Shown here: positions 50,054-59,972 of the stretch, in pieces
How positions within the stretch are numbered: the first letter of the stretch is position 1
Layout of the letters: the number at the start of each line of letters is the position of its first letter
From: Pseudomonas sp. KUIN-1
GTDB taxonomy: Bacteria > Pseudomonadota > Gammaproteobacteria > Pseudomonadales > Pseudomonadaceae
Length of the DNA stretch: 64,000 bases
Direction of reading: 5' to 3'
Assembly: GCF_009176725.1 (NCBI RefSeq)
Contig: NZ_AP020337.1
Span: 5,320,001-5,384,000, forward strand
Translations under genes and position numbers: made by a program
The notes under the pieces: generated by a model
Database searches by the model: none
What the model saw: only the letters and a program-made list of their open reading frames with translations
What the model was told of the DNA's origin: nothing

Positions 50054-52834
50054 ATGGCATTGAAATCCCCCGCGTTTCGTAAAAAATTTCCGTTGCTCGT
50101 AACCGGCAGTCTGCTGGCGATGCAACCTCTGGCCACTCAGTTCGTGGTCGCCGCGGAACAGTATGACTGCTCAGTCTCTGCTTCGGGTGCCTGGAACTGT
50201 GCGCCGAAATCCAATGCTGCTGCAGTGGATCTGCCTCCGCGCCCCGTGCATGACACGACGTCGGTCAGCTCCAACGGCACGGTCACCTCACAAGGCACCT
50301 CTTCGGGTGAACAGTCTGCGGGTACGCAACTGGTCACTGAAGCCAAGGGCAAAGGTCTGAAGTCGCGTAGTGCTGACTACAGCCACCTCGATTGGGTTCC
50401 TCGCGAAAAGCTTACCGCAGCGCAACTGGCCGAGACCGGCCCGTATTGCTCGGGTGCCTACGTCGAGCCGATCCGTCCTGGCATGGACGACAAGACGCCG
50501 ATGAAAGACGCGCCGATGTTCGTGGGAGCCAAGGCTTCGCGTTACGAACAGGACGCGCAGGTCGCAACGCTGGCCGGTGATGTGGTGATGCGCCAGGGCA
50601 GCATGCAGGTGCAGGCCCAGGAGGCTGCACTGCATCAGGCCGAGAACCGTGGCGAGCTGAACGGCGATGTCCGTCTGCGCGACAACGGTGCGCTGATCGT
50701 CGGTGACAAGGCCGAACTGCAACTCGACACCGGCGAAGCCCGTGTCGACAACGCCGAGTACGTCCTGCACAAGTCGAACATTCGCGGTAACGCCCTGTAC
50801 GCCAAGCGTGCAGAGAACGCGATCATCCGGCTCAAGGACGGTACCTACACGACGTGCGAGCCGAACAGCAACGCCTGGACGCTCAAGGGCAACAACATCA
50901 CGCTGAACCCGGCCACCGGCTTCGGTACAGCGACCAACGTTACCCTGCGGGTCAAGGACATACCGGTTCTGTACACGCCGTATATCTACTTCCCGATCGA
51001 CGACCGTCGTCAGTCCGGTTTCCTGCCGCCGACCATTGCAGCAGGTGGCGACAACGGCTTCACGCTGGTCACCCCGTACTACTTCAACCTGGCACCGAAC
51101 TACGACGCCACGTTGTACCCGCGTTACATGGCTGATCGTGGCTTGCTGATGGAAGGCGAGTTCCGCTACCTGACCAAGGGCAGCGAAGGTCAGTTTGGCG
51201 GCGCGTACCTGAACGACGAGAATGACGACCGCAAACAGCAGTCCGATTACGACAAGACCCGCTGGATGATCAACTGGCAGCACAAGGGCGGGCTTGATAC
51301 GCGCTGGCTGACCCAGGTCGATTACACCGATATCAGTGATCCGTATTACTTCCAGGATCTGGAAACCGATCAGATCGGCGTAAAAAGAACAGACTTCCTC
51401 AACCAGCAGGGCTCCCTGACCTACCGTGGCGACAGCTTCTCGGCAGTGCTCAATGCTCAGGCCTACAAGCTGGCGACGGTTGCCAACGTTACGCCGTACA
51501 ACCGCCTGCCTCAGCTGACGCTCAACGGTACGTTGCCCTACAACCCCGGCGGCCTGAAGTTCGATTATCAGACCGAAGCCGTCCGCTTCGAGCGTGATCT
51601 GCGCAGCGGCGCGTTCATCGATGAAGATGGCAACTCCGAAACACGTCTGGACAACAACATCTCCGGCCTGGCTCGCGCCAACGGTGATCGCCTGAACCTG
51701 GCACCGTCGGTCAGCTTGCCGATGAACTGGACCTATGGCTTCCTGACGCCGAAGCTGAAGTATGTCTACACGCAATACGATCTGGATCTGGACAGCCAGG
51801 GCAAAAACACCCTGCTGGCCGGCGAAGAGTACAGCAGCAGCCAAAGCCGCAGCGTACCGATCTTCAGCGTCGACAGCGGTCTGTACTTCGACCGCAATAC
51901 CAACTGGTTCGGCAAGGATTACCGCCAGACCCTGGAGCCGCGCCTGTTCTATCTCTATGTTCCCGAGAAAGACCAGACCGATATCCCGGTATTCGACACC
52001 AGCGAAAGCACGTTCAACTATGCCTCGCTGTTCCGTGACAACCGTTTCACCGGCTCCGACCGCATCGGCGACGAGAACAAACTGTCGCTGGGCGTCACCA
52101 ACCGCTGGATCGAGGACAACGGCTTCGAACGTCAACGCTTCAGCATCGGTCAGGCGCTGTATTTCGAAGACCGCAAGGTGCAGTTGCCAGGCGTGGTGTT
52201 TGCTGATCGTGATGATGCGCGTTCCAACGTTTCGCCTTACGCACTGGAATACGAATACCGCTTCAACCGCGACTGGCGCTTCAACTCCGATTTCAACTGG
52301 GATCCGGACAGCCGAAGCACCCGTTCGGGCAGCGCAATGTTCCACTACCAGCCTGAAGACAACCCGAACAAGGTCGTCAACCTCGGCTATCGCTATCGTA
52401 ACGACCAGATTCGTTACGACGAAAGCACCGGCCGTTGGGTCGTGGGCGGTGGCGACTACGGCACTCCGGGTTCGCCAAACTACGTGAAGGACTACTACAA
52501 GATTCAGCAGCACGATTTCTCGGTCATCTGGCCGATCGTGCCGCAGTGGAGCCTGATCAGCCGTTGGCAGTATGACTACAACCGTGAACGCACCATCGAA
52601 GCTTTCGGCGGGTTCGAGTACGACAACTGCTGCTGGAAAATGCGCCTGGTCAATCGTTACTGGATCGACTACGACGAATTCAGCCAGGCAGCACCTCAGA
52701 ACGAGAAAGGCGACCGCGGCATATTCCTACAAATCGTGTTGAAGGGGCTCGGCGGTGTAACTGGCGCCAAGGTAGACAGCTTCCTCGACAAAGGCATCCA
52801 AGGTTATCGTGAACGTGAAGACCAAGCTTTCTGA
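50054..52834 (+). CDS. lptD: LPS-assembly protein LptD
   Basis: A 926-residue outer-membrane protein that inserts lipopolysaccharide into the outer leaflet with LptE. A signal peptide is followed by a Pseudomonas-specific N-terminal extension to about residue 130, a beta-taco (OstA) domain (about 165-300), and a 26-strand barrel to the C-terminus. Two C-terminal cysteines (DNCCWKMRLVNRYW) and N-terminal Cys residues (YDCSVSASGAWNCAP) would form the disulfides. Start has no strong ribosome site. Confidence 0.95.
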   Translation: MALKSPAFRKKFPLLVTGSLLAMQPLATQFVVAAEQYDCSVSASGAWNCAPKSNAAAVDLPPRPVHDTTSVSSNGTVTSQGTSSGEQSAGTQLVTEAKGKGLKSRSADYSHLDWVPREKLTAAQLAETGPYCSGAYVEPIRPGMDDKTPMKDAPMFVGAKASRYEQDAQVATLAGDVVMRQGSMQVQAQEAALHQAENRGELNGDVRLRDNGALIVGDKAELQLDTGEARVDNAEYVLHKSNIRGNALYAKRAENAIIRLKDGTYTTCEPNSNAWTLKGNNITLNPATGFGTATNVTLRVKDIPVLYTPYIYFPIDDRRQSGFLPPTIAAGGDNGFTLVTPYYFNLAPNYDATLYPRYMADRGLLMEGEFRYLTKGSEGQFGGAYLNDENDDRKQQSDYDKTRWMINWQHKGGLDTRWLTQVDYTDISDPYYFQDLETDQIGVKRTDFLNQQGSLTYRGDSFSAVLNAQAYKLATVANVTPYNRLPQLTLNGTLPYNPGGLKFDYQTEAVRFERDLRSGAFIDEDGNSETRLDNNISGLARANGDRLNLAPSVSLPMNWTYGFLTPKLKYVYTQYDLDLDSQGKNTLLAGEEYSSSQSRSVPIFSVDSGLYFDRNTNWFGKDYRQTLEPRLFYLYVPEKDQTDIPVFDTSESTFNYASLFRDNRFTGSDRIGDENKLSLGVTNRWIEDNGFERQRFSIGQALYFEDRKVQLPGVVFADRDDARSNVSPYALEYEYRFNRDWRFNSDFNWDPDSRSTRSGSAMFHYQPEDNPNKVVNLGYRYRNDQIRYDESTGRWVVGGGDYGTPGSPNYVKDYYKIQQHDFSVIWPIVPQWSLISRWQYDYNRERTIEAFGGFEYDNCCWKMRLVNRYWIDYDEFSQAAPQNEKGDRGIFLQIVLKGLGGVTGAKVDSFLDKGIQGYREREDQAF

Positions 52835-54137
52835 TTGTCTGCGCCCGCTGATGCTGGGCGCGTTACTCCTGAGCGGTGCAGTGCATGCTGCGGTTCAACC
52901 TCTGGACAGTGTCGTGGCCATCGTCGACAACGACGTGATCATGAAAAGCCAGATGGACCAGCGTGTACGTGAAGTTCAGCAGACCATTGCCAAGCGTGGC
53001 TCTGGTGTACCGCCTGCCGAAGCCCTGCAACCACAGGTTCTGGATCGTCTGATTCTGGAAAACCTGCAGTTGCAGATGGGCGAACGGTCTGGCATTCGAG
53101 TCTCCGACGAAGAGCTGAACCAGGCCATCGGCACCATTGCCCAGCGCAACAACATGAGCGTGGAGCAGTTCCGCGCCGCGCTGGCGCATGACGGCCTGTC
53201 CTATAACGATGCGCGCGAACAGGTGCGCCGGGAAATGATCATCAGCCGCGTGCGTCAGCGCCGGGTGGCCGAACGTATCCAGGTGTCCCAGCAGGAAGTG
53301 AAGAACTTCCTCGCCTCCGATATGGGCAAGGCTCAGCTGTCTGAAGAGTTTCACCTGGCCAACATTCTGATCGCCACACCTGACAGCGCTTCTTCGGACG
53401 CCATCCAGGCCGCAGCGGTCAAGGCCAAGGGTATCTACGACCAGCTGAAGAAAGGTGCTGACTTCACCCGTCTTGCAGCCACCTCCTCGTCCAGCGAAAA
53501 CGCACTGGAAGGCGGCGACATGGGCTGGCGCAAGGCTGCACAGTTGCCACCACCCTTCGGCGACATGCTCAGCTCGATGCCGGTCGGTGACGTAACGCCT
53601 CCTGCGCGTACGCCGGGTGGTTTCATCATTCTCAAGCTGCTGGAAAAGCGTGGCGGTCAGGGTCAGGCGCAAATGCGTGATGAAGTGCATGTGCGTCATA
53701 TCCTGATCAAGCCAAGCGAAATCCGTAATGAGGAAGAGACCAAGCGTCTTGCCCAGAAGATCTACGACCGCATCGAGAACGGCGAAGATTTCGCCGAGCT
53801 GGCAAAAAGCTTTTCGGAAGATCCGGGTTCTGCACTCAATGGCGGCGATCTGAACTGGGTTGATCCCAATTCTCTGGTTCCGGAATTCCGTCAGGTCATG
53901 AGCGAAACACCACAAGGCGTCTTGTCCAAACCGTTCCAGACCCAGTACGGCTGGCATGTCCTCGAAGTGCTCGGTCGTCGCTCCACGGACGCTACCGATC
54001 AGGCTCGCGAACAGCAGGCGCTGAACGTACTGCGTAACCGCAAGTACGACGAAGAGCTGCAAACCTGGCTGCGTCAGATCCGCGACGAAGCCTACGTTGA
54101 AATCAAACTCCCTGGCGCGACCCAGGCTGCACAGTGA
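52809..54137 (+). CDS. surA: Periplasmic chaperone/peptidyl-prolyl isomerase SurA
   Basis: A 442-residue periplasmic chaperone for outer-membrane proteins. Signal peptide (LMLGALLLSGAVHA), SurA N-terminal domain (about 30-170), and two parvulin domains at about 185-285 and 295-395 (the second with VRHILIKPSEIRNEEETKRLA and GQYGWHVLEVLGRR-like end). Starts at a GTG inside the end of lptD; a second GTG at 52815 is also possible. LptD is a known SurA client, which makes the overlap apt. Confidence 0.94.
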   Translation: MNVKTKLSDCLRPLMLGALLLSGAVHAAVQPLDSVVAIVDNDVIMKSQMDQRVREVQQTIAKRGSGVPPAEALQPQVLDRLILENLQLQMGERSGIRVSDEELNQAIGTIAQRNNMSVEQFRAALAHDGLSYNDAREQVRREMIISRVRQRRVAERIQVSQQEVKNFLASDMGKAQLSEEFHLANILIATPDSASSDAIQAAAVKAKGIYDQLKKGADFTRLAATSSSSENALEGGDMGWRKAAQLPPPFGDMLSSMPVGDVTPPARTPGGFIILKLLEKRGGQGQAQMRDEVHVRHILIKPSEIRNEEETKRLAQKIYDRIENGEDFAELAKSFSEDPGSALNGGDLNWVDPNSLVPEFRQVMSETPQGVLSKPFQTQYGWHVLEVLGRRSTDATDQAREQQALNVLRNRKYDEELQTWLRQIRDEAYVEIKLPGATQAAQ

Positions 54138-55123
54138 AACCCAAGCGTTTCGCACTGACACCCGGCGAGCCGGCCGGCATAGGTCCTGACCTTTGCCTGC
54201 TGCTCGCCACGCAGCCTCAGCCATACCCCCTGATTGCCATTACCAGCCGTGACCTGCTCCTGGAGCGGGCCGCGCAACTGGGTGTAGCGGTCAGTCTGAT
54301 CGATGTCACCCCCGAAGCGTTTCCCGACCTGCCTGCACCTGCCGGCAGTCTGTACGTCTGGGATACGCCACTGGCTGCTCCGGTGGAAACCGGCGTACTG
54401 AACAAGGCCAACGCGGCGTTCGTCCTGCAAACCCTGACCCGCGCCGGCCAGGGCTGCCTGGATGGGCTGTTCAGCGGCATGGTCACCGCCCCGGTGCACA
54501 AAGGCGTCATCAACGACGGCGGTATCGCGTTTTCCGGACACACCGAATTTCTCGCTGAACTGACTCACACCGAACAGGTGGTGATGATGCTGGCAACCGG
54601 CGACCTGCGCGTGGCACTGGTGACCACTCACCTGCCGTTGCGCGATGTGGCCGACGCTATCACAGCGGATCGTCTGGAGCGCGTGACACGCATCCTGCAC
54701 GCTGATCTGGTCACCAAGTTCGGCATTGCCCACCCACGCATTCTGGTCTGCGGCCTCAACCCTCATGCCGGCGAAAGCGGGCATCTGGGTCGTGAGGAAA
54801 TCGACATCATCGAACCTGCTCTGGAGCGCCTGCGCAGCGAAGGCCTGGACTTGCGCGGCCCGCTGCCTGCAGACACTCTGTTTACCCCCAAATATCTGGA
54901 GCACTGCGATGCAGTGCTGGCGATGTACCACGATCAGGGCCTGCCCGTGCTGAAATACAAAGGTTTCGGCGCAGCGGTCAATGTGACGCTCGGCCTGCCA
55001 ATCATCCGCACCTCTGTCGATCACGGCACGGCGCTGGACCTGGCTGGCACCGCGAACATCGACACCGGCAGCCTGCACGTCGCACTGCAAACCGCCTACC
55101 AGATGGCCGAGCCCCATTCATGA
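54134..55123 (+). CDS. pdxA: 4-hydroxythreonine-4-phosphate dehydrogenase
   Basis: A 329-residue enzyme of pyridoxal phosphate synthesis. LTPGEPAGIGPDLC, TAPVHKGVINDGGIAFSGHTEFLAELT (metal/substrate), GLNPHAGESGHLGREE and MYHDQGLPVLKYKGFG are family signatures with the zinc-binding histidines. GTG/ATG overlap with surA is 4 bases. Confidence 0.95.
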   Translation: MKPKRFALTPGEPAGIGPDLCLLLATQPQPYPLIAITSRDLLLERAAQLGVAVSLIDVTPEAFPDLPAPAGSLYVWDTPLAAPVETGVLNKANAAFVLQTLTRAGQGCLDGLFSGMVTAPVHKGVINDGGIAFSGHTEFLAELTHTEQVVMMLATGDLRVALVTTHLPLRDVADAITADRLERVTRILHADLVTKFGIAHPRILVCGLNPHAGESGHLGREEIDIIEPALERLRSEGLDLRGPLPADTLFTPKYLEHCDAVLAMYHDQGLPVLKYKGFGAAVNVTLGLPIIRTSVDHGTALDLAGTANIDTGSLHVALQTAYQMAEPHS

Positions 55124-55926
55124 CCGAGCAATACCAACACCGGGCGCGCAAGCGCTTCGGGCAGAACTTCCTGCACGACGCAGGCGTTATCGACAAGATC
55201 CTGCGTGCCATCCGTGCCAGACCTGAAGACCGGCTGCTGGAAATCGGGCCGGGCCAGGGCGCACTGACCGAGGGCCTGCTCGACAGCGGCGCTCAGCTGG
55301 ACGTGGTCGAGCTGGACAAGGACCTGATCCCGATCCTGAACGGTCAGTTCGCCAGCAAGCCGAACTTCAACCTGCATCAGGGCGATGCACTGAAGTTCGA
55401 CTTCAACACCCTCGGCGCAGACCCGCGCAGCCTGCGGGTGGTGGGCAACCTGCCGTACAACATCTCGACACCGCTGATTTTTCACCTGCTGCAGAACGCC
55501 AGCCTGATCCGCGACATGCACTTCATGCTGCAAAAGGAAGTGGTCGAGCGCATGGCTGCCGGACCCGGCGGCGGTGACTGGGGTCGTCTGTCGATCATGG
55601 TCCAGTACCATTGCCGCGTGGAACACCTGTTCAACGTCGGACCGGGTGCGTTCAACCCGCCGCCGAAAGTGGACTCGGCCATTGTGCGCCTCGTCCCATA
55701 CGAAACACTGCCGCACCCTGCCAAGGATCACCGTGTGCTGGAGCGCATCGTGCGTGAAGCGTTCAACCAGCGTCGCAAGACCTTGCGCAACACGCTCAAG
55801 CTGCTGTTGACCAGCGATGAGATCACCGCTTCCGGAGTAGACGGCAGCTTGCGCCCCGAGCAGCTCGATCTGGCTGCATTCGTTCGTCTGGCGGACACTC
55901 TCAGCGAAAAAGTTGTGACAGAGTGA
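55120..55926 (+). CDS. rsmA: 16S rRNA (adenine1518/1519-N6)-dimethyltransferase
   Basis: A 268-residue KsgA/RsmA methylase that dimethylates two adenines near the 3' end of 16S rRNA. RKRFGQNFLHD, LEIGPGQGALTEGL (SAM motif I) and NLPYNISTPL (motif IV) are intact. Overlaps pdxA by 4 bases. Confidence 0.96.
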   Translation: MTEQYQHRARKRFGQNFLHDAGVIDKILRAIRARPEDRLLEIGPGQGALTEGLLDSGAQLDVVELDKDLIPILNGQFASKPNFNLHQGDALKFDFNTLGADPRSLRVVGNLPYNISTPLIFHLLQNASLIRDMHFMLQKEVVERMAAGPGGGDWGRLSIMVQYHCRVEHLFNVGPGAFNPPPKVDSAIVRLVPYETLPHPAKDHRVLERIVREAFNQRRKTLRNTLKLLLTSDEITASGVDGSLRPEQLDLAAFVRLADTLSEKVVTE

Positions 55927-56042
55927 ACCCTGGGGACAAGTAAACGGCAGGCTCAGTCGTCATTTTCCGCTTACTTGTCCTAGACTGATCTACCTGCCGC
56001 ACACGCCCTTTTTTCGCAGCTATGGATTTCAAGGCCTATTGC

Positions 56043-56423
56043 ATGCCCGATTCTCGTTACAAGGTCGACGTCAGCGTCGTCACACGCTTCCTCTCGGAAC
56101 AATCACAACCCGAGCAGAACCGCTTCGCTTTCGCCTACACCATCACCGTGCACAACAACGGCGAGTTACCTGCCCGACTGCTGTCGCGGCACTGGGTCAT
56201 CACCGACGGTGATGGCAATGTCGAGGAAGTGCGTGGCGAAGGCGTGGTTGGCCAGCAGCCACTGATCAAGAACGGCCACAGCCATACCTACAGCAGTGGT
56301 ACGGTCATGACCACCAAGGTCGGCAACATGCAGGGCACCTATCAGATGCTGGCCGAAGACGGCAAACGCTTCGATGCCGTCATCGAGCCATTCCGGCTGG
56401 CCGTTCCGGGCTCGCTGCACTGA
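56043..56423 (+). CDS. apaG: ApaG protein
   Basis: A 126-residue protein with an immunoglobulin-like beta fold, historically tied to Co2+ resistance; its biochemical role is unclear. Key words: YKVDVSVVTRFL, RHWVITDGDG, EVRGEGVVGQQP and GTMQGTYQM-like NMQGTYQMLAEDG. The ATG at 56043 gives the family length; the frame opens further up at 56022. Overlaps apaH by one base. Confidence 0.92.
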   Translation: MPDSRYKVDVSVVTRFLSEQSQPEQNRFAFAYTITVHNNGELPARLLSRHWVITDGDGNVEEVRGEGVVGQQPLIKNGHSHTYSSGTVMTTKVGNMQGTYQMLAEDGKRFDAVIEPFRLAVPGSLH

Positions 56424-57298
56424 TGGCGGTGTACGCCGTGGGTGACCTGCAAGGCTGCCTCGAACCTCTGCAATGCCTGCTCGAGCACGTTCACTTCAAC
56501 CCGGAGCAGGATCGCCTCTGGCTGGTAGGTGACCTCGTCAACCGTGGTCCGCAATCGCTGGAAACGCTTCGCTACCTGTACAGCCTTCGCGAATCGCTGG
56601 TGTGCGTGCTGGGTAATCATGACCTGCACCTGCTTGCAGTGGCGCGCAAAAAAGAGCTGCTGAAAAAAGGCGACACGCTGCTTGAAATCCTTGAAGCGCC
56701 TGACCGTGACGACCTGCTCGGCTGGGTGCGTCGGCAAAAGCTCATGCATTACGATGCTCAACGCAATGTCGCCATGGTGCATGCCGGTATCGCACCACAG
56801 TGGACGCTGAAAAAGGCCTTGAAGCACGCTGCCGAAGTCGAGCACGCGCTGCAGGACGAGCAGTTGTACGGCGCCTTTCTTGACGGCATGTACGGCAATG
56901 AACCGACCAGGTGGGACAACGACCTGCAAGGCGTGACGCGTCTGCGGGTCATCACCAACTACTTCACGCGTATGCGCTTCTGCACCAGCGACGGCAAGCT
57001 CGATCTGAAGAGCAAGGAAGGGGTCGGCACCGCGATACCTGGCTACGCGCCCTGGTTCAGCCACCAGAGCCGCAAGACCCGCGACGTGAAAATCATTTTC
57101 GGCCACTGGGCTGCGCTTGAAGGCCGCTGCGACGAACCGGACGTCTTTGCCCTGGACAGCGGATGTGTCTGGGGCGGTTCAATGACGCTGCTCAATGTCG
57201 ATACGCTTGAACGCCATCAGTGCAATTGCGATGCTATGGGCAATGCCGCAGACGGGCTTGTTACCCGAGTGCAACCCGGCGCTACTCCCCTTCCGTAA
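56423..57298 (+). CDS. apaH: Symmetrical bis(5'-nucleosyl)-tetraphosphatase
   Basis: A 291-residue metallophosphatase that splits Ap4A to two ADP and also removes Np4 caps from RNA. GDLQGC, GDLVNRGPQS and GNHD are the metal-binding motifs, and FGHWAALEG the fourth. ATGA-type junction with apaG indicates translational coupling. Confidence 0.95.
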   Translation: MAVYAVGDLQGCLEPLQCLLEHVHFNPEQDRLWLVGDLVNRGPQSLETLRYLYSLRESLVCVLGNHDLHLLAVARKKELLKKGDTLLEILEAPDRDDLLGWVRRQKLMHYDAQRNVAMVHAGIAPQWTLKKALKHAAEVEHALQDEQLYGAFLDGMYGNEPTRWDNDLQGVTRLRVITNYFTRMRFCTSDGKLDLKSKEGVGTAIPGYAPWFSHQSRKTRDVKIIFGHWAALEGRCDEPDVFALDSGCVWGGSMTLLNVDTLERHQCNCDAMGNAADGLVTRVQPGATPLP

Positions 57299-57321
57299 CC
57301 TCAGGCTCAGGAGCCCAGGCA

Positions 57322-57642
57322 ATGACTGAATTCAAACGTATCCCACCCGAACAGGCCCAGGCTCTGCGCGAGCAAGGCGCCGTGCTGGTCGATGTCCGGG
57401 ATCCGCAGGCTTTCGAGAGCAATCACATTCCCGATTCCGTGCATCTGGACAACCACTCGATCGCCGACTTCATCCGCGAAGCCGACCTGGATAAGCCGCT
57501 GGTGGTCGTCTGCTACCACGGCAACTCCAGCCAAAGCGCTGCAGCCTATCTGGTCGGCCAGGGTTTCTCGGATGTGTACAGCGTGGACGGCGGTTTCGAG
57601 CTGTGGCGCACCACTTACCCGCAAGAAACCGTGCAAGGCTGA
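57322..57642 (+). CDS. glpE: Thiosulfate sulfurtransferase GlpE (single-domain rhodanese)
   Basis: A 106-residue rhodanese. VLVDVRDPQAFESNHIPDSVHL and the active-site loop VVVCYHGNSSQSA with the catalytic Cys are clear. ATG 57322 follows CAGGAG at a suitable spacing. Ends the apaG-apaH-glpE series. Confidence 0.93.
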   Translation: MTEFKRIPPEQAQALREQGAVLVDVRDPQAFESNHIPDSVHLDNHSIADFIREADLDKPLVVVCYHGNSSQSAAAYLVGQGFSDVYSVDGGFELWRTTYPQETVQG

Positions 57643-57929
57643 TAGAAAATATTTTTATGACAGCTGATCCCGCGTTCTACGCGGGCTCGCGAGCCATCTG
57701 ACGAACGGTCAGCCCGTCTTCTCGCGCATCCCTTCTTTATCTTTCCGAATCCGAACTATCCTTAGCCTAGGCCATCCGTATTCAGGGGAGAGCCGGTACA
57801 CCGGCGCGTGGGTCATCGGTAGTTACTTTTAGGGTGTTCTGGGGGGAAACAGCGACCGTAGTAATACGGTTGTTGCCAGCATCGACTGACGATCCGCCGC
57901 CGGCTCCACGTATCGAGCGAGGTGACGTC

Positions 57930-59852
57930 ATGAGTATATTCAGCCACTTCCAACAACGCTTCGAAAGCACGAGGCAAGAAGAGCTCTCGCTACAGGAGTA
58001 CCTTGAGCTCTGCAAACAGGACCGCAGCGCCTATGCCTCTGCCGCAGAACGTCTTCTGCTGGCTATCGGCGAACCTGAACTGGTGGATACCTCCACCAAC
58101 TCCAGGCTGTCGCGCATTTTCTCCAACAAGGTCATACGCCGCTATCCGGCCTTTGCCGACTTCCACGGAATGGAAGAATGCATCGACCAGATCGTTTCGT
58201 ATTTCCGCCATGCCGCCCAAGGCCTGGAAGAGAAGAAGCAAATCCTGTATCTGCTCGGCCCGGTGGGTGGCGGTAAATCGTCCCTGGCGGAAAAACTCAA
58301 GCAACTGATCGAAAAAGTCCCGTTCTACGCCATCAAGGGCTCGCCAGTCTTCGAGTCGCCCTTGGGCTTGTTCAACGCCACGGAGGACGGCGCGATTCTC
58401 GAAGAAGACTTCGGGATTCCGCGACGCTACCTGAGCACCATCATGTCGCCCTGGGCGACCAAACGCCTGGCCGAGTTCGGCGGCGACATCAGCCAGTTCA
58501 AGGTGGTGAAGCTCTATCCGTCGATTCTCAACCAGATTGCCGTGGCGAAAACCGAGCCTGGCGACGAAAACAACCAGGACATCTCTGCGCTGGTCGGCAA
58601 GGTGGATATCCGCAAACTGGAAGAATTCCCGCAGAACGACGCCGACGCCTACAGCTACTCGGGCGCGCTGTGCCGGGCCAACCAGGGCCTGATGGAATTC
58701 GTCGAGATGTTCAAGGCACCGATCAAGGTCCTTCATCCGCTGCTTACCGCAACCCAGGAAGGCAACTACAACAGTACCGAAGGGCTGGGCGCGATCCCGT
58801 TCACCGGTATCCTGCTGGCGCACTCCAACGAGTCGGAATGGCACAGCTTCCGCAACAACAAGAACAACGAAGCCTTCATCGACCGTATCTACATCGTGAA
58901 GGTGCCGTATTGCCTGCGTGTCAGCGACGAGATCAAGATCTACGACAAGCTGCTGTTCAACAGCTCGCTGTCCAAGGCGCACTGCGCGCCGGACACCTTG
59001 AAAATGCTTGCGCAGTTCACCACGCTCTCGCGCCTCAAAGAGCCGGACAACTCCAACATCTACTCCAAGATGCGCGTGTATGACGGCGAGAACCTGAAAG
59101 ACACCGACCCGAAAGCCAAGTCCATCCAGGAATACCGCGACAGCGCGGGCGTCGACGAAGGCATGAATGGTCTGTCTACCCGCTTCGCGTTCAAGATTCT
59201 GTCCAAGGTCTTCAACTTCGATCCGCATGAAATCGCGGCCAACCCGGTGCATCTGCTTTACGTGCTGGAACAGCAGATCGAACAGGAGCAGTTCCCTGCC
59301 GAAACGCGCGAACGCTATCTGCGCTTTATCAAGGAATACCTGGCACCGCGCTATATCGAGTTCATCGGCAAGGAAATCCAGACGGCGTACCTGGAATCCT
59401 ACAGCGAGTACGGTCAGAACATTTTCGACCGCTATGTGCTGTATGCAGACTTCTGGATTCAGGATCAGGAATACCGCGATCCGGAAACCGGCGAGATTCT
59501 CAACCGTGTGGCCTTGAACGAAGAACTGGAAAAGATCGAGAAACCGGCTGGCATCAGCAACCCGAAAGACTTCCGCAACGAAATCGTCAATTTCGTGCTG
59601 CGTGCCCGCGCCAACAACAATGGCAAGAACCCGACCTGGCTCAGCTACGAGAAGCTGCGGGTGGTGATCGAGAAAAAAATGTTCTCCAACACCGAGGACC
59701 TCCTGCCCGTCATCAGCTTCAATGCCAAGGCCAGCAAAGAGGATCAGCAGAAGCACAACGACTTCGTGACACGAATGGTCGAGAGGGGCTACACGGACAA
59801 GCAGGTACGTCTGCTTTCCGAATGGTATCTGCGCGTGCGGAAATCGCAGTAA
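57930..59852 (+). CDS. prkA: PrkA family serine protein kinase
   Basis: A 640-residue AAA-type kinase (YeaG). The AAA core has Walker A LGPVGGGKSSLAEKL (about 105-118); the C-terminal about 200 residues form the kinase-like domain. Proteins of this family act with YeaH and SpoVR in starvation and stress survival. ATG 57930 follows GCGAGGTGACGTC. About 290 bases without a gene precede it and probably hold its promoter (CTATCCT near 57756 resembles a stationary-phase -10, unproven). Confidence 0.93.
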   Translation: MSIFSHFQQRFESTRQEELSLQEYLELCKQDRSAYASAAERLLLAIGEPELVDTSTNSRLSRIFSNKVIRRYPAFADFHGMEECIDQIVSYFRHAAQGLEEKKQILYLLGPVGGGKSSLAEKLKQLIEKVPFYAIKGSPVFESPLGLFNATEDGAILEEDFGIPRRYLSTIMSPWATKRLAEFGGDISQFKVVKLYPSILNQIAVAKTEPGDENNQDISALVGKVDIRKLEEFPQNDADAYSYSGALCRANQGLMEFVEMFKAPIKVLHPLLTATQEGNYNSTEGLGAIPFTGILLAHSNESEWHSFRNNKNNEAFIDRIYIVKVPYCLRVSDEIKIYDKLLFNSSLSKAHCAPDTLKMLAQFTTLSRLKEPDNSNIYSKMRVYDGENLKDTDPKAKSIQEYRDSAGVDEGMNGLSTRFAFKILSKVFNFDPHEIAANPVHLLYVLEQQIEQEQFPAETRERYLRFIKEYLAPRYIEFIGKEIQTAYLESYSEYGQNIFDRYVLYADFWIQDQEYRDPETGEILNRVALNEELEKIEKPAGISNPKDFRNEIVNFVLRARANNNGKNPTWLSYEKLRVVIEKKMFSNTEDLLPVISFNAKASKEDQQKHNDFVTRMVERGYTDKQVRLLSEWYLRVRKSQ

Positions 59853-59854
59853 AG

Positions 59855-59957
59855 CAGCTGCAAGCTTCAAGCTATCAACTGCAGGCGAAAAGCGATCACC
59901 ACCCGGGCTCGGGATTGATCGCGGCTCGCCTGCAGCTTGAGGCTTACAACTTGAAGC
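59855..59957. repeat. Degenerate heptamer arms forming an inverted repeat between prkA and yeaH
   Basis: The left arm (59855-59888) carries GCTGCAA, GCTTCAA and CTGCAGGCGA; the right arm (59926-59957) carries TCGCCTGCAG, CTTGAGG and ACTTGAAGC. CTGCAGGCGA/TCGCCTGCAG pair perfectly. It starts two bases past the prkA stop codon. Confidence 0.85.
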
Positions 59958-59972
59958 TCCCCGGAGGAGCCT

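Noticed and set aside
50288..52513. 741-codon minus-strand frame across lptD
   Set aside because: Shadow of the lptD reading frame.
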